In this document: piece after piece, positions 44,931 to 57,900 of the stretch | How the letters are laid out: each line of letters starts with the position of its first letter | Position numbering within the stretch: position 1 is the stretch's first letter | Assembly: GCA_033980235.1 (NCBI GenBank) | Contig: CM067065.1 | Span: 26,614,336 to 26,678,335, forward strand | Origin: Diadema setosum | Taxonomy: Eukaryota > Echinodermata > Echinoidea > Diadematoida > Diadematidae | DNA length: 64,000 nucleotides | Direction: 5' to 3' | Made by a program: the position numbers and the translations under genes | Notes under the pieces: generated by a model | What the model saw: only the letters and a program-made list of their open reading frames with translations | Databases searched by the model: none | Told to the model about the DNA's origin: nothing

Positions 44931-47900
44931 CTGTAGGATGAACAAATAAAGCAAAAGACAAACGCAGGCTATAATCTGAGCAGCATACCTGAGTTCATGT
45001 CAACATAAACCGCTTTTATTTGTTTTTACTCAGAGATAAAGTTCTGCATGTCAACATATCACTGTGTTATCTTTTTTTGAGGAATAGTTCAGCCTGTTGC
45101 CTCTTATTATGACACGCAGATGTATTTGGAAACTGACAATTGTGGGAAGTGCGATGTGAAAGCCTTCATAAAATTGACGTGTTTATTTCTTTTTCTTCCG
45201 TTTCATTTAATTTTCAGCTATTTTCAGGTATCAGAATGGAAATTATCCTCTCATTGCCCTTCCCCCCGAAGGAGAGTTATGAGGAAATATTAATTTCTGT
45301 AGCATCGACCGCAAAGACTTCAGCAGTGCTCTTTGGTGTCGATCACTAGGCCCATGAACGTATACTTGTTTCCCGTTTTAGCAAGTAAAATTAAAGAAAT
45401 GGCAATGCCCTACACTTACTCTACAGATTGCGGGCCGTGCAGCCATTCCCATGAGCAATATCTCAGGTGCGTTATAGCATGTGATGTCAGCACGTTCAAG
45501 ATGGGGCATGTGGCACAGAAATTCAGCAAAGTTTGCTGCAGATGTTTCTGACTCTGATCTCCAGCCAAGGTTAAACTTCATCGAAAGTTCTCGAATCTGA
45601 GGAAAAAGAACAACAGAAACCATCTTTCTCGTATCCACTTCTTTTGTCCCGTCCTCGCATTGTATTTTGTTTATTTTTACCTGATAAAAGCAATCGAAAC
45701 ATTTAATTGAAATTAAATTATTATCCTTTTATAGACTAATGACTTGTTGCAGATATCGATTATATTCCTGTCCGGATTAATTCATGGTGAAACAATTCCA
45801 GTGCAGCTCCGACTACAACCATCCGATAATTTTAAAGGTACAGGTCAACTACATTTATATATTTACTCCCTCCCCACTCCCTATGATAATATGACGTACT
45901 GTAAATCCTCTTTATTTTGTTATTCAGGCGTAAATAGTTAAAAATAAGTCTAATTCCCCTCTTGCTTACATGCCTGTACCGCGAAACAGTTACCATAAAC
46001 TCATCCGAGGTAACCAAGGGATGGTTTTCGTAAATTTGTAAGACCGTTCTTTTCCAAGTCATGCCGATTATGTGGAACAATATTTCAGACAAGGAACTTG
46101 TTGCATTTAATACGTTGCACACTAGAGCACTGATTTGATTTGGATTCCCTAGAAGGTCGCAATTGCTGTAATTATTGTGGCGGCATTCTTTAGAATAAGT
46201 GTTTTGGGAACAGGGTTACACCTTAGAATGAAATGCGCATGCCTTATGTAGGCCCGGACAGTAGGGGGTTTTCGCTACACGACGGGAAGACCGAGAATAA
46301 GTGGCAGCAATCAGCTGTGATAGTCCCCGTACTAGGATTCCAGTCCCCATATCTAAGCAGTTTCGCTTCCCTGTTAGGAAGGAGGTGTGGGGACATGATC
46401 GCTGATTGACTGACTGGCTGGCTGCCTCACTCCTGCCCCGCGATTCGGGACAGAACGCTATTTTGGCCAAGTACCGTACTCGTTTTCCCGAGGAGAGGAC
46501 GTTTTTTTCGGATTTGATCATGCGCAGAAGCAAATTTTGCACACGGCATGCTCAGCTACCGGCTGCATCGTGTTTGCGAAATCTCTCTAGGGTCATTCTG
46601 ACGCGTTCGCATTGCGTCACGGATTGCTTGTTGTGCAGAGCGCTCATGTTATTGAAGCTGGAATTAACATCTTGGAGAAAGGGAGTACCTTCTATCATCC
46701 TGAGATAAAAAAAGACTGTCCTTTCTCTCCTTCATCACGATTTCATCGAATGAAAAGCTTTGACGGCGATTTTGTTGAAACGTTACTTTCATAGACCATC
46801 TGACATGCTCTCATGAAATTATTGATATCTCCGCAGCAGAGTATTTTTTGTTAGTCGAATTACATTTGATGTAACAATAACAGATATTATAAGGAATTAA
46901 TGTGGCGTCATTTTCAAAATAAACAAACAAACAAATAAACCGTAAATTCCCTCAAATTCCCCCTTTCAGAATATCAGCAATTAAATGAAGCAGTGGTGTT
47001 TTTCAAAGCAGTACACAGCAAATGCCTGCTCAGTAACTGCTACTTGAATCCTGAAGACAATTCTGTCTCGGAGAAAGTCTAAGGGACTACTTCCTCCTGT
47101 GATCTCTCTCAACTTTATAATCTAATGATTGTTCGAGTTAGCTTAAAACACTAATGTAAACCGAGACCAAATATCTCACAGAAAATAAAAAAATCCAGGA
47201 ATTGCAGAATATCTAGACAGATTACAAATGATTTACAATCGGGGGTTGTCATTTCACTTGTTGCTGCGAATAATGTACAGGTAACAATTTCGGCAAAACA
47301 GTCTTTCATTCCGAGTACCTATGTCGGTTGTAAATGGTCCGCTGCATGTATTTAGTACAACTGTGACTAGAACTATCAATCCAGCTACTTCTAGAGGCAG
47401 GACAGCTACCTCTATTTTCCGGTAACCTCAGATTTCATAACGAGACTGAAAATTCTCATTCAGGTCTCCAAATGAGATGTCTACGTTCACCAGACTATTT
47501 ATATGTGACCGTGCACCTCAAAACGAACATAAAGTCGCACACACTGATTTTGCGTGAGGACTGAAAATAAGTGAAATGGGTCAACCTAGCCGAACTTGAC
47601 TTTTTCATATTTTCTGAAAGAGCGGGTCTTCTTTTACATTATGCTAAAATTTGGTATCATAAAGCGGGCAGGAAATTGTGTTTTTTTAGCAATTTATCTC
47701 GAACATTTTTGGTAGAATAGCGTGATTAGCTGTGTCTTTAGATTCCCTTTTCATTTCTGACAAACCTTGTCCACACTCTTCACTTTCAACTCTAATAACT
47801 TTTGAAAAGATAGGGCTACTGCTTTGAAAGTTGGCATTGATTATGGACAGAATGTGTTAATGAGGCATGCTTGATTTCAGTTCAATTTGATAATCCCTTC

Positions 47901-50900
47901 ATTGTTGTTACTCTGGTGGTTTACTTCCTGTTTTTTGTCCCATTCATCGCACAGCCAGCACGGTTTGGTAAAGATTAAGCGTTTGAATAGACACTGTACT
48001 TCAGAGCCTCTTTTCTCAGTTCACACTTTTCCCGAGTTTGTTATTTCTTTCCAATATTAGATAGGTTAGAAGAGACCATTTGATTTGAGTTATACATCAT
48101 TTTAAAGCTTAAAGTCTGCTCTTTCAGAATATGGTCGTCACTAAAAATTCATGTCTGGCGATTTTTTGTTTGTTTTGAGGTGCAGGGTCACATATATGAT
48201 ATATAAAACTGCACAATTCAGAGTAAATTTGACCGTGCTTCACAAAACCAGCAAAACATCACACGCACTGATGTTGTGTAAGGACTGAAAATAGTTGAAA
48301 TGGGTCAACCCAGTCAATCTTGATTTTTTTTTTCGTATTTTCTGAAAGAGCAAGTCTTCGTCTACCTTACACAAAAGTTTGGGATCATAAAGCCAACAAG
48401 AAATTGTGTCTTCAGGATTTTTTTATTCATTTCTTAAGATACTCTTCACTTTCAACTCCAATAACTTTGAAAATACTGATGCTACGGCCTTGAAAGTACG
48501 CCTTTATCATCTCCAGAATGTGTCAATAAAACGGGCTCAATGTCAGCTTAATCTGATGATCCCTTCTTTATCATTGTTCTGGTGGTTGACATCCTGTTTT
48601 TGTTCCATTCGCCGCACAGGTAGCATGGCTTGGTAAAGATAAAGCGATTGAATAAACGCTGTACTTCAGAACCTCTTTTCTCAGTTCACACTTTTTAGAA
48701 TGTGTGCACTCTTTCCAATATTAGTATAGGTAAAGAGAGTCCATTTGAATTGAGTTATACATCATTTTGAAGCTTAAATTCTGCTCTTAAGTACAAATCT
48801 ATGCATGGCGACTTTTTGTTGGTTTTTGTGATGCAGGGTCACAAGTAATTTTAATGAAAAGGGACATTATTGTGTACATGGACTTGGAAGCTGCATTAAT
48901 GGTGCAAATGGTACCACCCATATGCAGAATTAATCATAATGGTGTCATGTCCCAAAAGGTGTGAGATTATACACAGGAAGATCAATGAGCTTTTGCTTAT
49001 TCTACAAGCCAAACGACTACAAGTCTCGGGATTTTGTAGTCCCTCGACAGAAGTTGACACATACGGGCAGGACGCAGGAATGTTGTTTTTTTTTTTTCTG
49101 ATATAATGTTAAGAGCATAAAGGGATAGTACAGTATTGGTGGAGATGAGAATTGGGCTTTTAAGAGAAATAGAAAAATAAGAAAACACTTATGAGATAGT
49201 ACATAACATACCATTTTAAGAGGAAATCAAAGTTTATTTGATGAAAATCGGGTTTGGAATGACTGAAACAAAGTAAAACAAAGTAAAACAAAGCAATCGT
49301 AATAAAGTGTGGGTCCCACACTTTCTAAAATCGCTCCTTTTTGGATACCTCAGCCATTTCAAAACCAATTTTCACCAAATAAACGTTGGATTCCTCATAG
49401 AATTACATGCTCTTTCATATTTCACGAGAGGTTTCTCCTTATCTCACCAAAAATGTTAGAAACCTGAAATTAGGTCTGAACCAAAACTGTACGATCCCTA
49501 TAATAACTAATTAATGTCGTGAGAAGCCACATTTGTAAGTAAGTTAAACTTTATAAAAACGCTAAAACGCGACGTTTCAGCGAAAATGTGATCTCTATTA
49601 TTTTCTTGCCCTGCATAATGCATTGATGTGTATTCAGATGAGATAATTTGGAAAGATGTAGTTGCTCGTCTCGGATGTATTTTTTTTCAATAATTTCGTT
49701 AAAAAAGGGTGTACATAGCCACAAATAGTTTGTTAAGAGTATGTCTTAACAATAATGAAACATCTCCACGGGGGACGGTTTGAGGGTTTATACCTGGCAG
49801 GATCTCGCCAGTTTCGAGGCTGTTGAAAAGAAAACACCATCTGTCAAGAAGAAGCATTCCATGCTTAGGCGTGAGAGACGTGGCATAGTACACACCCACT
49901 GGGCCAAATCTTGCGCCATAGAGGGAGCATACAATTTAGGGTACATCTGATCCCATAAGATCAACGTCAGATTTTGTATCTGTAGAAATACAAACAAACA
50001 AAACTAAGAATGAGTCAAAATAGAAATTAGAAGAAATGTCTGTCTATATGCTTCTGGAATATCAAAGTAAGGCCCCTAAAGGTTAAAGCTGGGAGCATTG
50101 CTCTTAACCTTGGGGAAAAAAAAAACAAACATTCCTAGACTAAAGACCAAGACAAAAAAACTATATCATATTGACAAAATGTCTTAATAGACATGCTTAC
50201 TCCCCCCCCCCTCTCTCTCTGAACCACCAGAGTAACAACAATGAAGGGATTATCAGATTAAACTGAAATTAGGCATGCCTAATTAACACATTATGTCAAC
50301 AATTAATGCTGACTTTCAAAGCAGTAGCATTATCTTTTCAAAAGTTATCATAGTTGAAAATAAAGAATGTGTATAAGGATTTTTTTCAGAAATGAAAACC
50401 CCTAGTGTCTACTCAAGCGTTTAATCTTTACCAAGCTGTGCTGGTTGTGCGGTGAATGGGACAAAAAACAGTTTGTTAACCACTGGGGTATCAACAATGA
50501 AGTGATTATCACATCAAACTAAAATTGAGTATGCCTTATTAACACACTTTTTCCTTAATTAGTGTCAGCTTTCAAAGCTGCAACATCGTCCCTTCGAAAG
50601 TTATTAGAGTTGAAAGTGGAGGGTGAGTACAAGGTTTTAAAGAAATGAAAAAAGGACTCTACAAACACACTCAATCACACTATTCTGCCAAAAATGTTCG
50701 AGATAAACTGCTAGAAAACACACTTTCCCCGCCTGTTTTATGATCCCAAATTGTAGCATAATATAGAAGAAAACGTGCTCTTCCTGGAAATATGAAAAAG
50801 TCAAGATCGGCTAGTTTGGCCTATTTCACCTATTTCTAGTCCTCACACAAAATCAGTGTGTGCGACTTTTTGTTCGTTTTCTGATGCACGGTCACAAATA

Positions 50901-53900
50901 ATTTGTTAAACACAAATCCTCATCAAATGGTCCTCTTATCTCATCTAGAATTATAAATAGAGAGTAAGTGTTTTCTGAGTTTGCATTTAAATGTGACGAA
51001 TTTGGGGAAATCTTTTAAACTATTATCTAGATTATTCCAAAGTCTGGGTCCGGTATAAAGACATTTATTTTAGGCATGTGCTGTTCTCAGTAATGGAAGA
51101 TGGAATTCGTCGGATCGTCGCGTGGGAAAGTTATGTACATGTCTGTTTCGATGAAATGAATCGTGGAATGTTTTAGGTAACAAGTTGCTGTTGTAATTAA
51201 ACATGAACTGGCCAAGTTGAAACACATATAAATCTTGTATTTTTAGTATTCAAAAAACAAAGCATCTGTATGTTCACGGGTATGTAAATTAAAAACAATT
51301 CTGAGGCCTTTCTTTAAAAAAAAAAAAAAATACCAAGTAATATCTGATATGTATTACTCCAAGCAAGGATCCCGTAGTTTAAATAAGGTAGTATCAAACT
51401 AGAATAAAGAGTTAATAATGCAGACGAAGGTAGATAATTATTTTAATCTGTTCATCACGCCAATGTTATATGAAATAATTTTACATATGTTATCAATATG
51501 ATACCTCCATGAAAGCTTGTTATCAACACAAACACCAAGAAATTTAAAGGAAGAAACTTCTTCTATGGGACTAGTATCAAATGTTATATTGCCTGGGAGG
51601 CTATCTAAAGAGTTACTACAAAGCATAACCTTTTTTTGTGAATATTTAATGACAATTTATTTGCGTATATCCATTGTGTGAACTTTTGAAATTCTTCATT
51701 TAATGTTCTTGTTAAGGTATTTGGGTCAGGGTGGGAAAAGAAAAAGGTTAGAGTCATCCGCGAAAAATATGAATAATAGTTTCTCCGAGGATCTATGTAA
51801 ATCATTAATATAAATAATGAATAACAATGGGCCTAGTAAACTCCCTTGTGGAACACCACATGCAATTGTGTTACTTTGAGAGTCGAAGCCGTTGACATGT
51901 ACAAATTTGGATCTTTTCGATAAGTAACTCGTGAACCACTCCAAGGCTTTTCCACGTATTCTATGATGAGATAATTTGGCGAGAAGTATTCCGTTGTCAA
52001 TCGTGTCAAAGGCCTTGGAGAGGTCCAAAAAGGTAACTATTGTGTGTGAAAATGTGTCGAGTGCGTGTGTGACTTTGTCGATGAGGGAAAGTAGTGCGTG
52101 TGTTGTGCTGTGATTTTCCTTGAATCCAAATTGAAAGTTTGAAAATATGTCGCAGGTTTTAAGAAAACATACTGTCCTGATGTAAATTATTCTTTCGAGA
52201 ATCTTAGAAATAGAAGATAATAAAGATATGGGTCTATAGTTATTGACATAGTCCTTCTCCCCTTTCTAATAAATATGAATTACTTTCGCAATTTTCATGC
52301 TATTTGGCACATGGCCGGTTATAAGCGATGAGTGGTTTGTTGATAAAGTGTACTAAGGGATCCACTATTTGGGGATTTTTTTTTTATCAAGTGGTTGTCA
52401 ATGCCGTCGTGGCCAGGAATTTTTCCTTCTTTCAAATTGGCAACGATCTTTGTTATTTCTTCTTTATATGTTGGGTCAAAAAATATAGTTTTGGAAATCA
52501 CTAAAATCACTAAAAGATTTACTAGAAAGAGGAATATTTTGAGAAAGATTTTTCCAATTGAAAAGAAGAAGTCATTGAAAATTTCAGCCATGCCAGCGGG
52601 AGTGTTGCTGGAGGCATTGCCCCATCGAACTTCCGAAATACTATATGTGACCGTGCACCTCCAAACGAACATAAAGTCGCACACACTGATTTTGCGTGAG
52701 GACTGAAAATATTAAGTGAAATGGGTCGACCTAGCCGAACTTTACTTTTTCATATTTTCTGAAAGAGCGGGTCTTCTTTTACATTATGCTAAAATTTGAT
52801 ATCATAGAACGGGCAGGAAAGTGTGTTTTTTTTAGCAATTTATCTCGAACATTTTTGGAAGAATAGTGTGATTAGGTGTGTCTTTAGAATCCCTTTTTCA
52901 TTTCTGAAAAAACCTTGTCCACACTCTTCACTTTCAACTCTAATAACTTTTGAAAAAATAGTGCTACTGCTTTGAAAGTTGGCATTAATTATGGACAGAA
53001 TGTGTTAATGAGGCATGATTGATTTCACTTTAATCTGATAATCTGTTCATTGTTGTTACTCCTGTGGTTTACTTCCTGTTTTTTGTCCCATTCATCGCAC
53101 AGCCAGCACGGTTTGGTAAAGATTAAGCGCTTGAATAGACACTGTACTTCAGAGTACCCATTCATCGCACAGCCAGCACGGTTTGGTAAAGATTAAGCGC
53201 TTGAATAGACACTGTACTTCAGAGCCTCTTTTCTCAGTTCACACTTTTCCTGAGTTTGTGCTTTCTTTCCAATATTTAGATAGGTTAGGAGAGTCCATTC
53301 GATTTGAGTTATACATCATTTTAAAGCTTAAAGTCTGCTCTTTCGAATATGGTCTTAACTAAAAATTCATGTCTGGCGACTTTTTGTTTGTTTTGAGGTG
53401 CAGGGTCACATATGAATTGTTAGGTGTATTCATAGCATTCTTTAATATTTGCCATGTGCTTTTAATGTCATTTTGATATTTACTTAACTGATTAACTTAT
53501 TTTTTTTCTTCTGCGTACGTAATAATTTGGTGAGTGTGTTTTTGTATGAAACATACTTTGTCTTATTTTTTTCCGTGGGGTTGCATCTATATTTATAAAA
53601 CAAATTAATTTTCCTATTCAATCGTAGTATAGACCGGGTTATCCACGGGAGTCTTGGAATTTGCTTACATCTATTTTCTATGTTACGCACTGGCATATGG
53701 TTATCGATTTCGGAGGTAATAGTAGATATGAAGTAGTCATAAGACAAGTTGACATTAGTAGTGTTGTATATAGAATACCAGTCAATTTCTTTTAAACTGT
53801 TTTGAAGACTTGTAAGATTATCTGCGGTAATCTTACAGTAATCTTATGATAATTATTTTGTTTAGTCAATTTAATTGGAACCTGAGGAAATATAGGATAA

Positions 53901-54900
53901 TGGTCAGTGATGTCTGAGAGGACGATACCAGACTCAGGAAGTGGAAGAACATTACAAAAAATGTTGTCAATGAGGGTAGCCGATTGGCTGGCGACACGGG
54001 TAGGCTTGGAAATTAATGGTAAAAACGAAGCAGACATTAATGTTTCTATAAATTCTTTTGGGCTGTTTTGAGAGTTACATTTCATGAAATCAATACTAAA
54101 ATCGCCAATCAAAAATGTATCTTTTTAAGTATAATGGGATTTTGTACTAAATCCTGCAAAACTTTCAAAAAATCATTCATATTCGAACGAGGGGGTCTGT
54201 AAATTACGCCAATCACAATGTTTTTTCCATGTGGATTTATCAATTCAATAAAAAGGGATTCAAGTACATCGCTCATAACATTAATTTCCTCATGTATAAT
54301 ATATTTATATTTTTTTTTTCGAGATGTACAAACCAACTCCACCACCAACTCTCTCGTTTTTACTTGTAAATACAAATTTGAATCCGGGTAAAGAAAATAA
54401 ATGACTGATATTAGAGTTCAACCATGTTTCTGTTAGTCCTATGATGGAGCAAGATTTTTGATCTGGGTTTTCTAAGAGTATTAGGTAAGCGCAACTTGTC
54501 AACGTTTCTGTTGATACTGCGTATGTTAAAGTGAGCTAATAAAAATGTTTCATCAACTGTATTCCTAATACGATTTTTATACTGATTTTCGGTCAAATAA
54601 ACACATGATGTACTCTGAACTGAATTATTTGAGTTAAAGTTACATTCAAATTCTTGTGCTGAGGTATTGTATTTATTGGATATGTAATCTTCATATGAAC
54701 TGGAAATAATATTTGCATGATCAGATTCAGAGTGCCTTACTGTGTTATAAAATTGTTTGTCATGGGTTAAAATATAAAACACTCGCGAGTTAATAGCTGG
54801 CTTCCCGCCTGGCCCTAACTCAGCAGATACGTGGAGGTATGCAGACCTAGAAGAAGTGGGACCCGCCATTTCCATCCCCATCCTTAGCTAACTTGTATTA

Positions 54901-54947
<47 letters not shown>

Positions 54948-57900
54948 ACATATATATATATATATATATATATAGAAGAATGGAATGGAATGTTTTCTTC
55001 ATCTCATACTCATTTTCATAAATATGTACTTTGTTAAATCACCATTTGCAATTATAACAAATATCCTGTGCAAATACACTGTTTGTTTGATGGAAATGAA
55101 AAAATTTTCTAATGATGGATCTATAATCTTGAATACACAAACAGTGCAGTCATACACACAGAAGCATGGTCTGGTATGATGTGGATCCACTAATTCCATG
55201 TCAAAAGCAAATTTAATTAGTAACTTTGCAGGACTTTGTAACGGCAGGGAGCCACGTCTCAATGAGAAACAGCACATCTATGTCCTTCCCAAGAACAAAG
55301 TCACACACAAAGTGACTCTTATTAAAACAGAGTGGGCATTCGAATTTACTACCTTGAGAATATCTACATCAACCATGTCAACAGTTTTGAAAGCTTGACT
55401 GGATGGGCTGACATGTTTGAATTCAAGTCTATGCACATGTGACAGACAGTCCGTTTGCCCCTGGCATGGAATATGCCATTTTCTCTCAAGACATTGTACT
55501 GTAAGCTTCTACAGGAATTGTCCTGCTTGCATGACCTTTTAGAGAAAACAGCTGTGATCTGGTGTACTTGAAAGAGGTAGAATGTCCTGCATAAATAGCT
55601 CCATTGTTGCAGCAGACTATTGACTGCAGATCACTACCCTCCATTTCCATGATGATGTTCCATGTAATCTGGCTTCCACTGAGTGTCCATAGGCCTGTGC
55701 TGGAATATGTTGACATAATTATAGAGTATAGAGAAGGTAAACCATGTCAAAATATTGCTACTAAAATCCATGCTGGCAGAATGATGACACATGCTGAAAC
55801 TTGTCCTGGAGAATCACTCCACTGTACACTAGCACTGGTATATGTTAAAAAAAAGTCCATTATGGAAATGCCACAAATGGGATGACATTCAGGGAGCAAA
55901 CTTTGCTATGTGGCAGCAGGAACACAGCGCCCTCTAACAAAAATGTAAAATGTCATGGTGAGGTTTTAAGGAAGTGTGTAAGTGCGCGCGCACATGATAA
56001 TTGAGTGTCCGTTCGTTTGTATGTGCGTGTGTGTTATTTCATATAATGGAAGAATGTGCGTTGAGTTGGTTTATTTGCATTGTATGATGATTTGTTGGTG
56101 TTTGTTTATAAATACGTATGTATTTTGTGTGTACATATGGCAGTTCGCTTATGCTAAAATCAACTAACAGTGTTTATTGAGAAATTATTTACGGCGTGTC
56201 GAAATTATTCGCTCATGCATAAAGCATGCCAAACTTATTCTGGGACGAAGTAAAGTGACACTGAAGTTGAAGTTAAGACTGCTGAAAGAATATGAATGCA
56301 GTAAAAAACAAGGCAATCGCCAAATTGTGTCTCGCCCATTCGCGTACAAGGAATTAATATCTTTGTAACTCCCAGAAGTTAATTGACCTGCTTATGACCT
56401 TTGACCTTGTGGTGACCTTCAACACCCTAAGGGACATTATCCATCCAAGTTTGGTCACAAATGGACAAAGGGATCAAAAGTAATGAGCCATAGTCGAAAC
56501 GTGCCATAAAAACTTAACATTGGGCCCTAAAAATTTGTTGACCCCTTTCTGTGACCTTTGACCTTATGATGACCTTTAACTCCCCAAGGGACAGCTACCG
56601 TCCAAGTTTGGTCACAAACGGACAAAGGGATCAAAAGTTATGAGCCATAAACGAAATGCACCGTAAAAACTTGACCTGCTTATGACCTTTGACCTTGTGG
56701 TGACCTTCAACACCCTAAGGGACATTATCCATCCAAGTTTGGTCACAAATGGACAAAGGGATCAAAAGTTATGAGCCACAATCAAACTGCGCCCTGAAAA
56801 CATAACATTGGGCCCTAAAAATTTGTTGACCCCTGTCTGTGACCTTTGATCTTGTGACGACCTTCACCTCCCCAAGGGAACTCTTCCTTCCAAGTTTGGT
56901 CACAAACGGACAAAGGGATCAAAAGTTATGAGCCATAAACGAAATGCACCGTAAAAACTTAACATTGGGCCCTACAAGTTCGTTGACCCCTGTCTGTAAC
57001 CTTTGACCTTGTGGTTACCTTCAATTTCCCAAGAGACATCTACCATCACCCAAGTTTGATTGCCATTGTAGCAACATGTGCTGAGTTACGTGTGATAAGA
57101 GACTCTTGCAAGTAAACTTTAACGTATGACCTCAAATGACCTTTGACCTTATCCTGTGACCTCCTACGGCACCATAACATGAAGGTACCCCAAGTGCATC
57201 TATGACCCAAGTTAGGTTGTAATCCAAGCAACTTATGTGAAGTTATTTGTCAAAAGAGAGTATTGCAGGTAAACTTTAACATAGAAAAGAGAGTCTTGCA
57301 CATACTCTTTAATATATGACCTCAAATGACCTTTGACATCATCACATGACCTCTGACAACACCACAACATGAATATACCCGTAGTGCTTCTATCACCCAA
57401 GTGTGGCTGCCATTGCTGTAACAGTTGCCAAGTTATGCATCATAAGAGAGTCTTGCAGGTAAACTTTAACATTTATGACGGACGACGGACGGACGACGGA
57501 CGGACGACGGACGGACGACGGACGAAGGACGACGGACGGACGCCATTTGGATCCCTTAGTCTCGCCTTCGCCCCCGATGGGCGAGACAAAAATGAACACA
57601 GACAGATAACATTTAGGGAGGGTATACCTCCCTCGTACGCCTTTTCTCTCGGTCTCCCTCTCTCCTAGCACGCCTCACCGCTGAAACTGACACACCCATA
57701 CTATTTTTAAATCAACGCCGCTGTGAACTCTATAAACACGTGGTCATGCACGCTGAAGGCATTTTCATTGCCACAGTTCGCACAAACATCAAAACATAAA
57801 CGCAAACAGACACACGTACGTACACAGGCACACGTATGCAAACAGGCAAACAAACCACTAGCACTGTATGACTTGCTATATTCTTTCCCTCTCTTCTTGT

